A stretch of DNA of 64,000 nucleotides, taken from contig CAJXOF010000013.1 in assembly GCA_913057945.1 (NCBI GenBank), positions 1 through 64,000 of the forward strand. Direction: 5' to 3'. Within the stretch, counting starts at the first letter, position 1; every line of letters starts with the position of its first letter. Made by a program: the position numbers and the translations under genes. The notes under the pieces were generated by a model that made no database searches, was not told where the DNA came from, and saw only the letters and a list, made by a program, of their open reading frames with translations. This document shows positions 36,560 through 46,125 of the stretch, in pieces. The DNA is from an uncultured Hyphomonadaceae bacterium (lineage in GTDB: Bacteria; Pseudomonadota; Alphaproteobacteria; Caulobacterales; Hyphomonadaceae).

Positions 36560-36633
36560 GAACCTGACTTAGCGCGCCCTGTCGCGTTTGCGAAGAGGGA
36601 CGCAGCGTCACGATCCAGTAATTCCGCGCCTGG

Positions 36634-37482
36634 CTAATCCATTGCCTGCATGGACGACCGCTTACGCCTCGGCGCACTGGCCAATTTGGCCCAGCTGCGG
36701 AAAGGATAAAGCAACAAAGGAACCAGCCGGTCGCCAGGATTGTCCTCAAAGCCTGTTGCCAATCCCTTGGCGGGTCCCGGCACATAATAGGTGCCGAAAG
36801 CCATGTCGATGAAAGGGAAAAAGAGGGAGAAATTCTTGTTGTGAGCCTCCGGAAGATCAACATGGTGCCAGCGATGGAAGCGCGGGTCGGCGATGACATG
36901 GCGAAGGCGGCCATGCGACCAGTCCAGCCGGGAATGGACATAGAACTGGTGCAACTCGCGGATCAGGATCAGGAACGCCACGCCTTCCACGGAAAGCCCG
37001 CACAAGAAGGCAGCCCCTGCGACGAGAGGCATCGTCACCACCCATTCCAGAATATGCGCCCTCTGCGATGACAGGAAATGCAGGTCCGTATCGGAATGGT
37101 GAACGGCATGCAGGGGCCAGAACCACGCATTTGCGTGCGCCCATCGATGCAGCCAATAATTCGTGAAATCGAGAATGAAGAGGGCTGCAAAGGCCTGGAT
37201 GATCCATGGCACACCCAACCAGAACCCTTCAGGCACATGCGGCACTGCCTGCATCAAATGGAGCAGAACTGTCGTGGCATACAGAACCAGCCCCAAGGTG
37301 GCCCCATTGAATATCACAAGTCCGACATTCACGGCGCCGCTACGCCGCAAACGGCCGCCCCATGACAGGGATCCTGCGCCATACTTCAGCCATGCCAAGG
37401 CCGTGATCACCACGAATCCCATCGAGATCAAAGCCGCCTTCGACGAGAGCAGGATCAGGAAATATCGAAGATAATCAGTCAT
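36634..37482 (-). CDS. Sterol desaturase/fatty acid hydroxylase family protein
   Basis: A 282-residue membrane di-iron oxygenase. The histidine clusters HRWAH, HAVHH and HRWHH are present between hydrophobic segments, as needed for the di-iron site. Family members hydroxylate or desaturate sterols, fatty acids or hopanoid-like lipids; the substrate is open. The ATG at 37482 is used; a TTG at 37509 is a weaker option. It sits between cobS and cobT on the same strand, an unusual position. Confidence 0.88.
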   Translation of the reverse strand: MTDYLRYFLILLSSKAALISMGFVVITALAWLKYGAGSLSWGGRLRRSGAVNVGLVIFNGATLGLVLYATTVLLHLMQAVPHVPEGFWLGVPWIIQAFAALFILDFTNYWLHRWAHANAWFWPLHAVHHSDTDLHFLSSQRAHILEWVVTMPLVAGAAFLCGLSVEGVAFLILIRELHQFYVHSRLDWSHGRLRHVIADPRFHRWHHVDLPEAHNKNFSLFFPFIDMAFGTYYVPGPAKGLATGFEDNPGDRLVPLLLYPFRSWAKLASAPRRKRSSMQAMD

Positions 37483-37560
37483 TCGGAAGGCCCACCCTTT
37501 GGTGACCAACCTAACCGAACAGCCTTAACCTACAGTATAGTCAGGGAATATTCTTCCGAC

Positions 37561-38544
37561 CTAAGCGACCCTCACCATGAGCGCGCTTTCGGGCAGTTCC
37601 TCGGCAAAGCAGCGCTGGTACATTTCAGCTACCAGCGGCCGCTCCAGCTCGTCGCACTTGTTGAGGAAGGTCATCCGGAAGGCATGGCCGAGATCGCCGA
37701 AGATAGCGAAGTTTTCAGCCCATGTGATCACCGTCCGCGGGCTCATCACCGTGGAGAGGTCGCCGCTCATGAACGCGTTCCGGGTCAGATCGGCCAGCGT
37801 GACCATCTTGGCCAGCGTGTCGTCGTCCACACCGGTCGCCTTGGACTTCACGATCTCAACTTCTGCGTCGTGTTCCAGATAGTTCAGCGTGGTCACGATG
37901 CTCCAGCGGTCCATCTGACCCTGGTTCAGCTGTTGCGTGCCGTGATAGAGGCCCGTCGTGTCACCCAGGCCAACCGTGTTGGTCGTGGCGAACAGGCGGA
38001 AATACGGGTTTGGCTCGATGACGCGGTTCTGGTCGAGCAGGGTCAGCTTGCCGCTGGCTTCTAGCACACGCTGGATCACGAACATCACGTCAGGTCGACC
38101 GGCATCATATTCGTCGAAGGTGATCGCCACCGGACGCTGCAGCGCCCAGGGCAGGATGCCTTCGCGGAATTCGGTGATCTGGGCGCCATCCTTCAGGACA
38201 ATGGCATCCTTGCCGACCATGTCGATCCGGCTGACATGGCTGTCGAGGTTGACCCGGATCATTGGCCAGTTCAGGCGCGCGGCCACCTGTTCGATATGGG
38301 TCGATTTCCCAGTACCGTGATAACCCTGCACCATGACGCGGCGATTGTGCTGGAACCCAGCCAGGATCGCCATCGTGGTCTGCGGATCAAAGCGATAGGC
38401 CTCGTCGATCGCAGGCACGTATTCTGTGCGCGTCTTGAACCCATGCACGACCATGTCCGTATCGAGGCCGAATACCTCGCGGACATTGATCTCTTCGGTC
38501 GGCTCCATGCCTTCCAGCACATCGGTATCACTCATCACAGTCAT
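37561..38544 (-). CDS. cobS: Cobaltochelatase subunit CobS
   Basis: AAA+ ATPase subunit of the cobaltochelatase. The 327 residues include Walker [10 protein letters not shown] at 74-82, a Walker B region [15 protein letters not shown], and the conserved N-terminal [16 protein letters not shown]. It drives cobalt insertion together with CobT and CobN. A second ATG at 38535 is possible. The 104 bp upstream of it holds no other gene. Confidence 0.95.
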   Translation of the reverse strand: MTVMSDTDVLEGMEPTEEINVREVFGLDTDMVVHGFKTRTEYVPAIDEAYRFDPQTTMAILAGFQHNRRVMVQGYHGTGKSTHIEQVAARLNWPMIRVNLDSHVSRIDMVGKDAIVLKDGAQITEFREGILPWALQRPVAITFDEYDAGRPDVMFVIQRVLEASGKLTLLDQNRVIEPNPYFRLFATTNTVGLGDTTGLYHGTQQLNQGQMDRWSIVTTLNYLEHDAEVEIVKSKATGVDDDTLAKMVTLADLTRNAFMSGDLSTVMSPRTVITWAENFAIFGDLGHAFRMTFLNKCDELERPLVAEMYQRCFAEELPESALMVRVA

Positions 38545-38648
38545 GGCATGCGTCTCGTCATCTATTGCATTGATGGACCTATCACACCTGACGCCGCCGC
38601 CAAGCGTGACATAGGGTCAAATGTGGGTTTGCCGGGCGCTGCGGCAAC

Positions 38649-40316
38649 TCATTCAGCAGCTTGCCAGACAATTTCTCCGCCGATGACTGTCATTCGGGGC
38701 GCCGCCTCAAGGATCTCGGCGGCGGGCACACTCATCAAATCCCGGTCGAAGACGGAGAAATCCGCGATCTTGCCGACTTCGATCGTGCCGAGGTCATCCT
38801 CCTGGAAAGCCGCGAAGGCGGCCGCGGACGTGAACAGGGCCAGCGCCTCGTTCCGCGACAAGGCCTGTTCCGGGTGCCACCCTTCTCCCGCATTGCCGTC
38901 GAGATCCTGCCGGGCCACCGCTGCATAGAATTCGATCAGGGGCGAGCCGACTTCAACCGGCGCATCCGATCCCCCCGCAACGACAGCGCCGCCAGCCAGC
39001 ATGTCCTGCCAGGCATAGGCCCCCGCCAGCCGGTCCATGCCAAGGCGGGACGGCGCGAATTTCAGGTCACCAATCGCATGAGATGGCTGCATGGAGGCGA
39101 TCAGGCCCAACTCCCCCACGCGCGCCACATCCTCCGGCGCGAAGATCTGCGCATGTTCAATCCGCCAGCGTAGCTCCTCGCCATATCCCAGCGCCTCGAA
39201 GGTTTCGAGAATGTGCCGGTTGGCGAGGTCTCCGATCGCGTGAATGGCCAATTGGACACCAGCGTCCTCGGCTTTCATCATCAGATCGTGGAGCGACTCC
39301 GTATCGAGCAGTGGAAGGCCATTGGTGTCCGGCTGGTCTGAATAAGGCGCGATCAACAGAGCGCCCCGACTGCCCAGCGCGCCGTCCATGTAGAGCTTCA
39401 CAGCGCGGTTGGTGACCGTGTCGGTCTCGAATTGCCGGGACTCCGCCACTTCGAAGGCGTCCACGTCAAAGGCATTGTAAATGCGCAGTGGCAGGCGCCC
39501 TTCCCCGTCAAGGCGCGCCATGATGGGTGCCTGTGACGCGCTGACGCTCATATTGTGAACCCCGGTCCAGCCCCGGCTGGCATAGGTCTTCGCGCCGACC
39601 TCCAGGGCTGTCTCCACATCTTCTTCGGTCGGGGCCGCAAGCAGCTGGAAGACAGGGCCCATCGCATTGTCAATCACAATGCCCGTCGCTTTGCCGCTGT
39701 CATCCCGTTCAACACGGCCGCCCGAAGGGTCTTCGGTCATATCGTAAATGCCGGCCGCCTTCAGCGCGGCCGTATTGGCCACGAGGGCATGGCCATCGGC
39801 GCGCGTATAGATCACCGGATTGTCGGGACTGACCGCATCGAGGTCGGCTGCAGAGGGCATGCGGCCTTCTGGCCAGCCCGTCTCGATCCAACCGCGCCCG
39901 AACAGGATGTCACCGGGGGTCTTGCCCTTGATCTCCCCTTCTGTGCGGGTGACGAGCGCATCTATGGATGCGGTGCCTTCCAGGTTGAGCGTCAGTTCCC
40001 GCTGGCCGATCCCCATCAGGTGTGCGTGGGCATCCGTGAATCCCGGAAACATGACTGCGCCGCCGAGATCAACAATCGTGACCTCGTCTTCGCTCCAGTC
40101 CGCAGAGGCCGGCGGCACGACCGCAACGATCCGGCCATCCGGGCCGACCACGACAGCGTCGGCGGTGGGCTGGTCAGCAACCCCGGTATAGATCGCGCCC
40201 CCGGTAAACACGGTAAGCGCTTGCGTTTTGTCCGTTTCAGATTGGGGAGCCCCGCCCGGCTGGCACGCCGCAACAACCCCAAACGCCAGTGCAAAACCGA
40301 ATACCCGCATGATCAT
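38649..40316 (-). CDS. Amidohydrolase family (YtcJ-like) lipoprotein
   Basis: A 555-residue putative exported amidohydrolase. A lipoprotein signal ends in VVAAC (Cys18). The metal-dependent hydrolase core begins with VTIVDLGGAVMFPGFTDAHAHL, with HAH as metal ligands. It later has AIHAIGD, RIEHAQI and GSDAPVEVGSPL near the end, as in YtcJ/LAF3-type enzymes. Substrate unknown. GGAGG precedes the ATG. It is downstream of the rpmB terminator on the same strand. Confidence 0.87.
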   Translation of the reverse strand: MIMRVFGFALAFGVVAACQPGGAPQSETDKTQALTVFTGGAIYTGVADQPTADAVVVGPDGRIVAVVPPASADWSEDEVTIVDLGGAVMFPGFTDAHAHLMGIGQRELTLNLEGTASIDALVTRTEGEIKGKTPGDILFGRGWIETGWPEGRMPSAADLDAVSPDNPVIYTRADGHALVANTAALKAAGIYDMTEDPSGGRVERDDSGKATGIVIDNAMGPVFQLLAAPTEEDVETALEVGAKTYASRGWTGVHNMSVSASQAPIMARLDGEGRLPLRIYNAFDVDAFEVAESRQFETDTVTNRAVKLYMDGALGSRGALLIAPYSDQPDTNGLPLLDTESLHDLMMKAEDAGVQLAIHAIGDLANRHILETFEALGYGEELRWRIEHAQIFAPEDVARVGELGLIASMQPSHAIGDLKFAPSRLGMDRLAGAYAWQDMLAGGAVVAGGSDAPVEVGSPLIEFYAAVARQDLDGNAGEGWHPEQALSRNEALALFTSAAAFAAFQEDDLGTIEVGKIADFSVFDRDLMSVPAAEILEAAPRMTVIGGEIVWQAAE

Positions 40317-40378
40317 ATTCCCTCCAAGACGGGACCATGTGTGGCACGCACGGGCGGCCGCTGCCAGATTATGGACGT

Positions 40379-40413
40379 AAAAAAGCGCGCGCAGCCTGTG
40401 CTGCGCGCGCTTT
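40379..40413 (-). terminator. Rho-independent terminator of rpmB
   Basis: On the minus strand AAAGCGCGCGCAG and CTGCGCGCGCTTT form a perfect 13-bp stem with a 6-base loop, followed by a T tract (CTTTTTTAC), 30 bases after the rpmB stop. Confidence 0.92.
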
Positions 40414-40443
40414 CAAATCTCATCTGCCCAAAAGGGCCAGACC

Positions 40444-40728
40444 TTAGGCGACAGCTTTCTTTTCGATGTCGCGCTTGATCTTCAGGGCCTTGGAAGACAG
40501 GGCATCTTCCTTTGCCTTCGCCAGGAACGCATCCAGGCCGCCGAGCTTGTCGACAGTGCGCAGGGCTTTCGCCGCAATGCGCATGCGGAAATTCTGACCC
40601 AGCGCATCGGAATGCAGCGTAACCTGTACGAGGTTAGGGCGGAAAATCCGCTTGGTTTTCATTTGCGAGTGGCTCACATTGTGGCCAGTCATCGGCTTGG
40701 TGCCGGTAAGTTCACATTCGCGGGACAT
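40444..40728 (-). CDS. rpmB: 50S ribosomal protein L28
   Basis: Large-subunit ribosomal protein of 94 residues. The N-terminus MSRECELTGTKPMTGHNVSH and KTKRIFRPNLVQVTL are characteristic. The alphaproteobacterial C-terminal extension (DAFLAKAKEDALSSKALKIK) is present. The ATG at 40728 starts the conserved sequence. The gene has its own terminator and a candidate promoter at 40770-40799. Confidence 0.97.
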   Translation of the reverse strand: MSRECELTGTKPMTGHNVSHSQMKTKRIFRPNLVQVTLHSDALGQNFRMRIAAKALRTVDKLGGLDAFLAKAKEDALSSKALKIKRDIEKKAVA

Positions 40729-40769
40729 GGCCTCGCTCCGAATAGGTCTATAGGGATCTCGAAGGCGCG

Positions 40770-40799
40770 TCGTTACAGGGCAGATGGCCCCCGTGTCAA
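40770..40799 (-). promoter_or_regulatory. Candidate rpmB promoter
   Basis: Minus-strand TTGACA, a perfect -35, is followed after 18 bases by TAACGA, a weak -10, 42 bases before the rpmB ATG. The position suits a strong ribosomal-protein promoter. Confidence 0.45.
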
Positions 40800-40979
40800 C
40801 TCTGAGGATCAGGCATTTCGGCAGTTTTCCGGTTGCAGGTGTCATCCGCTGTCATACTTGTTGAATGCAAACCCCATCCGAATGAGGCATGATAAGGGCA
40901 TGGCTGTTCAGGTGGTGTTGCAGAAGACGGGGTATAGGGGATGTTGTAACCTAGTGCCCCGGAAAGGATTCTGGTCCAG

Positions 40980-41867
40980 ATGAAACGCACCTTCCTTCTT
41001 GCCTCTGCTGCAGGAATCGCCCTCGCCGGTTTTTCAGCCGCCGATACGGCCCCCAGCAGTGCGGCCCCTGCCGTCCTTGCCAATGTGAAGGCCGGTGAGA
41101 CCACACGCATGGTGTATGAACTGGAGGCGAAAGCCTATGTCCTGTTCATCCCGGCAACCGGCCGGGCCCATTTCGATGTCGAGATGCGCCCCGATACCTA
41201 CAATATCAAATCCCGCGTCAAGGTGACGGGCATCGCCGACTGGTTCGTGAATTATGACATGCATCTTCAGGCTTCCGGCTATACGCGCGGCGACGAGCTG
41301 AAGACCTATAATTACGTGTCACAGAACCGGGACGGTAAAAAGAACCGCCGGGTCAATTTGACGATCACGGATGACGATTTCTCCATGACCGCCAATCCGG
41401 TCTTCGGGAATCTGGGCGAGCCCCCGGCCACGGTCGAGCAGGTTCTCAAGACGAATGACCCGATCACCGCCCTCATCACGTTTGCGCTAGAGCCCCGCGC
41501 GCCGGGGGCTGACCCTTGCGGCGGTCCGATCCGCCTGTTTGATGGTCGCCAGCTGACATATCTGCACCTCAAGAATGCCGGCACGAAACAGGTTGACGTG
41601 AAGGCCTGGTCTGGTGAGGCGATTGAATGCCATATCACCATGGAAAAGGTCGCAGGCTACAAGAAAGACAAGTCTGACAATGACAATCTTTCTGGCATTG
41701 AGGGTCCGCTGCGCATGTGGCTGGCGCCGCTGCCGAATGGTGCGACCGTTCCGGTCAAGATTCAGGCCGACACGGACAAGATCGGCAAGGTGACCCTTCA
41801 GGCGTCGAAACTCTATTTCGAGCCGGTGGTGACGTCCGAAGCCTCTTTGAATTCCGACGGCGGTTAG
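40980..41867 (+). CDS. DUF3108 exported protein
   Basis: A 295-residue protein with an N-terminal signal peptide (MKRTFLLASAAGIALAGFSA, likely cleaved near 20-24). The mature part looks like a DUF3108 beta-barrel-type domain: YNIKSRVKVTGIADWFVNYD and the central QVLKTNDPITALITFAL with PCGGPIRLFDGRQ. It is periplasmic or outer-membrane associated and of unknown function. Such genes often lie beside rpmB in alphaproteobacteria (from memory). The spacing to AAGGA upstream is long. Confidence 0.85.
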   Translation: MKRTFLLASAAGIALAGFSAADTAPSSAAPAVLANVKAGETTRMVYELEAKAYVLFIPATGRAHFDVEMRPDTYNIKSRVKVTGIADWFVNYDMHLQASGYTRGDELKTYNYVSQNRDGKKNRRVNLTITDDDFSMTANPVFGNLGEPPATVEQVLKTNDPITALITFALEPRAPGADPCGGPIRLFDGRQLTYLHLKNAGTKQVDVKAWSGEAIECHITMEKVAGYKKDKSDNDNLSGIEGPLRMWLAPLPNGATVPVKIQADTDKIGKVTLQASKLYFEPVVTSEASLNSDGG

Positions 41868-41872
41868 GCCCG

Positions 41873-42892
41873 CTATCTTTCGACGGGCAGGCTCCGTAGC
41901 GCGTCGATCAGCCCTGAAATGTCTTCCGGAAGAGGCGCTTCAAACCGAAGCGTCTCTTTCGTTATGGGGTGAACAAACCCCAGCACCGCCGCATGCAGCG
42001 CCTGACGCGGAAAGGCTCGGGCCGCCTTCATGCCTGCATCATGGGCCTCGCCCTGCCCATATGCGCTGATCCCCTTATGCCGCCCATAGACCGGATCGCC
42101 TATGAGGGGCACGCCAATATGCGCCATGTGAACCCGAATCTGGTGAGTCCGGCCAGTTTCGAGCTGGCATTCCATCAAAGCCGCTGCAGGCAGACGAGTA
42201 CCCTTGTCCCGTGTGCCGAAAGTTTCGAGCGCCCGGTAGTGCGTAACGGCGTTCCGGCCAACGCCGCTGTCCGGATTACGAATCACGGCCATCTTCTTCC
42301 GATCCCCCGTAGACCTCGCGATGGGCATGTCCACCGTGCCGGACAGAGGCCTCGGCGCGCCGCGCGTGACGGCCAGGTATTTCCGCTCGATATCGTGCTT
42401 CTGGAACAGTTCAGACAGGCCAAGATGTGCAGGCTCGGTCTTGGCTGCCACCAACACGCCCGTCGTCAGCTTGTCGATCCGGTGGACAATGCCCGGCCGC
42501 TCGACCCCGCCAATGCCCGAGAGCTGTCCCCGGCAATGATGCAGCAGCGCATTGACCAGCGTGCCGTCCCAGCTGCCGGGCGCCGGGTGCACCGCCATGC
42601 CGGACGGCTTGTTGATCAGGATGAGGTGCTCGTCTTCGAACAGGACATCGAGCGGAATGTCCTCGGCTTCCGGGGTCGCCGGAACAGGTTCCGGTAACTG
42701 GATCAGGTATCTGGCGCCGGCCACGACACTGCGCCGCGGGTCCAGCACCGCCTCTCCATCCTGCGCGACCGCGCCTTCCAGGATCAGAGCTTTTACCCGC
42801 GAACGGGACAATTGCTCAGCCTGTGAGGCGAGAAACGTATCGAGCCGAATGCCGGCGTCGTCAGCGGATGCGGTGATTTTCAGGCTGTCCAT
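41873..42892 (-). CDS. RluA-family 23S rRNA pseudouridine synthase (RluD-like)
   Basis: Makes pseudouridines in 23S rRNA (helix 69 if a true RluD). The 339 residues have an N-terminal S4 RNA-binding domain (about 10-60) and the synthase domain, with catalytic Asp140 in GIVHRIDKLTTG. INKPSGMAVHPAPG and QLETGRTHQIRVHM are also present. In most RluD the catalytic motif reads HRLDKDTSG, so Lys-Leu-Thr-Thr here is a mild variant. It is convergent with the DUF3108 gene. Confidence 0.92.
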   Translation of the reverse strand: MDSLKITASADDAGIRLDTFLASQAEQLSRSRVKALILEGAVAQDGEAVLDPRRSVVAGARYLIQLPEPVPATPEAEDIPLDVLFEDEHLILINKPSGMAVHPAPGSWDGTLVNALLHHCRGQLSGIGGVERPGIVHRIDKLTTGVLVAAKTEPAHLGLSELFQKHDIERKYLAVTRGAPRPLSGTVDMPIARSTGDRKKMAVIRNPDSGVGRNAVTHYRALETFGTRDKGTRLPAAALMECQLETGRTHQIRVHMAHIGVPLIGDPVYGRHKGISAYGQGEAHDAGMKAARAFPRQALHAAVLGFVHPITKETLRFEAPLPEDISGLIDALRSLPVER

Positions 42893-42980
42893 CGCCGCGC
42901 TTATAGACGAACTTCCGGCAAACCGTCATGCTATTGTCAACAGACCGGATTAGGGGAGATCCGGAACACGGGAGAGAGCC

Positions 42981-44690
42981 ATGACCAAGATTACTCGCCG
43001 CGGCCTGCTTGGCGCCGCCGCAACAGGAACCCTCAGCGTCGCCGCCTGCGCGACTCCTGCCGCGAATGTGGCGCCCAAACCAGCGGCCTATGCCGGCGAG
43101 GTTGAATTCCTGCATGGCATTGCCTCTGGCGACCCGCTCAGCGACCGGGTAATCATCTGGACGCGCGTCACGCCAAAATCCGGCACAGGCCCAATTCCGG
43201 TGGCCTACACTGTGACCGACCCGGCCAATCCGGCCGCCACACCCATCACCGGAACGACCACAGCCAGCGAATCCCGCGACTATTGCGTGAAAGTCGATGT
43301 CACCGGCCTGAAACCCGGAAAATCCTATCTCTACACATTCTCCGTGGCGACCGAAGCCGGCGATGTGGCGTCACCGGAAGGCCGCCTGAAAACCACGGCC
43401 AACAAGGGCGACACGCCCCTCCGCATGGGTGTGATCTCCTGCTCCAACTGGCAGTTCGGTTTCTTCAACGCTTATGAGGCGCTGTCGCAGGAAGAGGATC
43501 TCGATGTGATCCTCCACCTCGGCGATTACCTTTATGAATACGGTGTGGACGGCTACGGCTCGGACGTCGCGACAAAGCTCGGCCGGGTGCACGATCCGAT
43601 CACGGAGATGGTCACGCTCTCGGATTACCGGATGCGCCACGCCCAGTACAAGACCGACCCGGCCCTTCAGGCAGCCCACGCGCTCGCGCCTTGGATCTGC
43701 ACATGGGACGACCATGAGAGTGCGAACAATTCCTACCGAACCGGCGCGCAGAACCACAATCCCGAGAACGGCGAAGGGGACTGGTCCGATCGCAAACAGG
43801 CCGCCATCCAGGCCTATTTCGAATGGCTGCCGCTTCGTGAGCCCGCCGCAGGTGATATCACATCTGCCGTCTGGCGCAGCTTCACCTTTGGCGATGTCGC
43901 GACGGTCCATGCGCTGGAAAGCCGCCTGACCGGCCGGTCCCCGGATGTCAGTTGGTTCGATGCGCTCGCAGGCGTCACCGATCAGGAGGTAATGATGCAA
44001 CGTGTGACGGAGACCCTTCAGACCGTCAACGATCCGGCTCGCACCATGCTCGGCTCCGAACAGGAAGCGTGGCTCGACGCCGAACTGAAAGCCTCCGCCG
44101 ACGCCGGGAAAGCGTGGCAGGTCCTAGCCAACCAGGTCGTCATGGCCAAGACAACACTGCCGAATTTCCAGGAAACGCTTTCCCCGGAACAGCTGGCGGC
44201 GCAGGACAATGGATTCGTCCAGACCATGGTCGGCTTCTCGGCCCTCGGCCTGCCTTTCAACCTCGATGCCTGGGACGGCTTCCCGGCCGCCCGTGAACGC
44301 CTCTATTCCGGCGCTGCGTCGGCAGGTGCCAATCTGGTCACGCTGGCCGGGGACACCCACACTGCCTGGGCGAACACGCTCTATGATGCGCAGGGCGGCA
44401 AGCGCGGCGTTGAGTTCGGATGCACCTCGATCACCTCGCCCGGCACCGGCGCCTACATCAAGGGCATTCCAGACCTTGGCGAACAATTTGCCGAAGCGAA
44501 CACGGAAGTGCACTGGCACGATCCCTTCAATCGCGGCTACACGATTGTTACCCTGACAAAGGATACCGCGCGCGCGGAATACCGCACCGTCTCGAACATT
44601 CTCACGCGTGACTACACGGTCGAAACGGTAGTCGTTTGCGAGACACGTCAGGAAGCGGGTGAACTGACCGATCTGGTCAGCGTCGCCTAG
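42981..44690 (+). CDS. phoD: Alkaline phosphatase D (PhoD) family protein
   Basis: A 569-residue exported phosphodiesterase/phosphatase. The N-terminus TRRGLLGAAATG is a Tat signal followed by a possible lipobox (VAACA, Cys about 25-26). The PhoD N-terminal domain (FLHGIASGDPLSDRVIIWTR) precedes the metallophosphatase domain (HLGDYLYEY, WDDHESANN, AGDTHTAWAN). It should hydrolyse phosphodiesters in the periplasm with Ca/Fe. GGAGAG precedes the ATG. No Pho box was recognised. Confidence 0.93.
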   Translation: MTKITRRGLLGAAATGTLSVAACATPAANVAPKPAAYAGEVEFLHGIASGDPLSDRVIIWTRVTPKSGTGPIPVAYTVTDPANPAATPITGTTTASESRDYCVKVDVTGLKPGKSYLYTFSVATEAGDVASPEGRLKTTANKGDTPLRMGVISCSNWQFGFFNAYEALSQEEDLDVILHLGDYLYEYGVDGYGSDVATKLGRVHDPITEMVTLSDYRMRHAQYKTDPALQAAHALAPWICTWDDHESANNSYRTGAQNHNPENGEGDWSDRKQAAIQAYFEWLPLREPAAGDITSAVWRSFTFGDVATVHALESRLTGRSPDVSWFDALAGVTDQEVMMQRVTETLQTVNDPARTMLGSEQEAWLDAELKASADAGKAWQVLANQVVMAKTTLPNFQETLSPEQLAAQDNGFVQTMVGFSALGLPFNLDAWDGFPAARERLYSGAASAGANLVTLAGDTHTAWANTLYDAQGGKRGVEFGCTSITSPGTGAYIKGIPDLGEQFAEANTEVHWHDPFNRGYTIVTLTKDTARAEYRTVSNILTRDYTVETVVVCETRQEAGELTDLVSVA

Positions 44691-45445
44691 TCGAGAATAC
44701 CGGCGAGGCTGGAGCGGCCGCCGTCCAGCTTCAGCAACTCGCCGGTGACAATCGCAGCCTCTGGCGAAGACAGGTAGCGCGCCGCATCTGCGATCTCGTC
44801 TGCAATTGCGGCGCGGCCCAATGGGGTACGCCGTGTGGTCCAGCTTTCGATACGCTCTTCGCGCGGACGAATGGCAATGATGCCATTCACCCGGATCTGC
44901 TGCTCGGCAAGTTCCACGGCCCCGGCCTTGATGACGCCGAGGACGGCAGATTGCGTAATTGTCTCGGTAAACCGGCCCGGCATGGTGGCCATGGCCGAGT
45001 AGGACAACACGAAGGTGACGGTGCCCTTCTGGCGAATGCGATCAACCCCCGATTCGGGCAGGTCTTCCTGTTCGACGATCCGTTCCGAGAACACTTTCAG
45101 GGCCAGGGCAGCGCCGCGTGTGGCCTTGGCAACTGCCTTGTCGAATTTCTCCTGAACGAAATCATCCAGAGAGTCCGGCGCCTCAATATCTGGAATGACA
45201 ATCAGATTGTCGACCCGGCCGAACGCTTCGACAGCGACAGTCAGCGCGTTGCGCAAGCCCAGCCGCGTATGTAGCTCGCCATGATGGAGTAATACTTCAT
45301 CCGGCACGGCATTGCGCGCTGTTGCGATCCGCTCGTCGGATGGATCCGCCGCCACGACATGATGGCCGAACTTGCTGAAGCGTCGCGCGACAGCGTCTCC
45401 GACCTCACGGCCGAGCCCCAGGATGACCGTAACCGGTTGTGCCAT
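44687..45445 (-). CDS. Degenerate SDR-family protein
   Basis: A 252-residue Rossmann-fold protein of the SDR superfamily. The N-terminal motif is GLGREVG instead of TGxxxGIG. The C-terminal parts IRVNGIIAIRPREERIESW and RAAIADEIADAARYLSS are normal. At the usual YxxxK position the sequence reads ETITQ, so the catalytic Tyr and Lys appear to be lost (alignment by eye). It may bind nucleotide without oxidoreductase activity. The stop overlaps the stop of phoD. Confidence 0.82.
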   Translation of the reverse strand: MAQPVTVILGLGREVGDAVARRFSKFGHHVVAADPSDERIATARNAVPDEVLLHHGELHTRLGLRNALTVAVEAFGRVDNLIVIPDIEAPDSLDDFVQEKFDKAVAKATRGAALALKVFSERIVEQEDLPESGVDRIRQKGTVTFVLSYSAMATMPGRFTETITQSAVLGVIKAGAVELAEQQIRVNGIIAIRPREERIESWTTRRTPLGRAAIADEIADAARYLSSPEAAIVTGELLKLDGGRSSLAGILD

Positions 45446-45450
45446 CGCCT

Positions 45451-45780
45451 CTAGGCCTTGGTATCTGTCGCGGGGTCAGTGATCGGCTGGTTCCGCTTTG
45501 TACGGATTTCGTCGCCAACAATGGACAGCCGGTCATTCAACCGGTGCAGCGCGGCCAGAATTTCAGCCAGCAACCGCACCATGAGATAGAGGAAGCCGAG
45601 CAGAGCCAGACTGCCGACGATGCGGCCAATCCCATGAAACAGATGACCCGTGAATATCTGGCCGAGTCCTGACAGCACAGCAAAGGCTGCAACTATCAGA
45701 AACAGGATGGCGAGGACGCCCGTCGCCTGTTTGACGGCTCCAAGCGTCATCGCTCTTTCCTGATCAAATATCTCGCGCAT
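45451..45780 (-). CDS. Small two-helix membrane protein, DUF4282-like
   Basis: A 109-residue protein with hydrophobic helices at about 20-43 and 50-72. An amphipathic region LAEILAALHRLNDRLSIVGDEI and a charged tail follow. The pattern resembles DUF4282 proteins (from memory). Two good starts exist: the ATG at 45780 (AAGGA upstream) and the ATG at 45750 (AGGAAAG upstream). It lies 5 bp upstream of the degenerate SDR gene and is probably co-transcribed with it. Confidence 0.72.
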   Translation of the reverse strand: MREIFDQERAMTLGAVKQATGVLAILFLIVAAFAVLSGLGQIFTGHLFHGIGRIVGSLALLGFLYLMVRLLAEILAALHRLNDRLSIVGDEIRTKRNQPITDPATDTKA

Positions 45781-45845
45781 GCTGTATCCTTATGCCTGCT
45801 GAAATTCAGGCTAGGGCACAAAGATGAAGGCGAGGTTTCAAGGCC

Positions 45846-46013
45846 CTAGCTCGCTTCCAGCAGGTGAAGCTGTTCCTTGATCTGCAGTTTTTCGCGCTTA
45901 AGGCGTTTTAATCGAAGGGCATCTGCCGACGGTCGTTTCTGTTCCTCGTGGATGATTTCGTCGAGTTTGCGGTGCTTGTTGGCGAGCTCATTGATCCGGC
46001 CTTTAAGCGACAT
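45846..46013 (-). CDS. DUF465/YdcH-family small protein
   Basis: A 55-residue helical, highly charged protein. INELANKHRKLDEIIHEEQ (7-25) and ALRLKRLKREKLQIKEQLH (32-50) are the two coiled helices of the DUF465/YdcH family, widespread in proteobacteria and of unknown function. AAGGAG lies 7 bases before the ATG. Homologues are often found near purE in alphaproteobacteria, as here. Confidence 0.88.
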   Translation of the reverse strand: MSLKGRINELANKHRKLDEIIHEEQKRPSADALRLKRLKREKLQIKEQLHLLEAS

Positions 46014-46125
46014 TGGCAGTCTCCTTCTTGCTGTTAAGTGGGTGTGTCTTAACGGCCACAGTTAATCACAAGAATCTCAAGGCGTCACGGGGGCGAACCG
46101 TCGGAATCGGACCCGGCGGCATGAA

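Noticed and set aside
46032..46066. Three TTAA half-sites upstream of the DUF465 gene as CtrA sites
   Set aside because: The spacings are 11 and 9 bases rather than 7.
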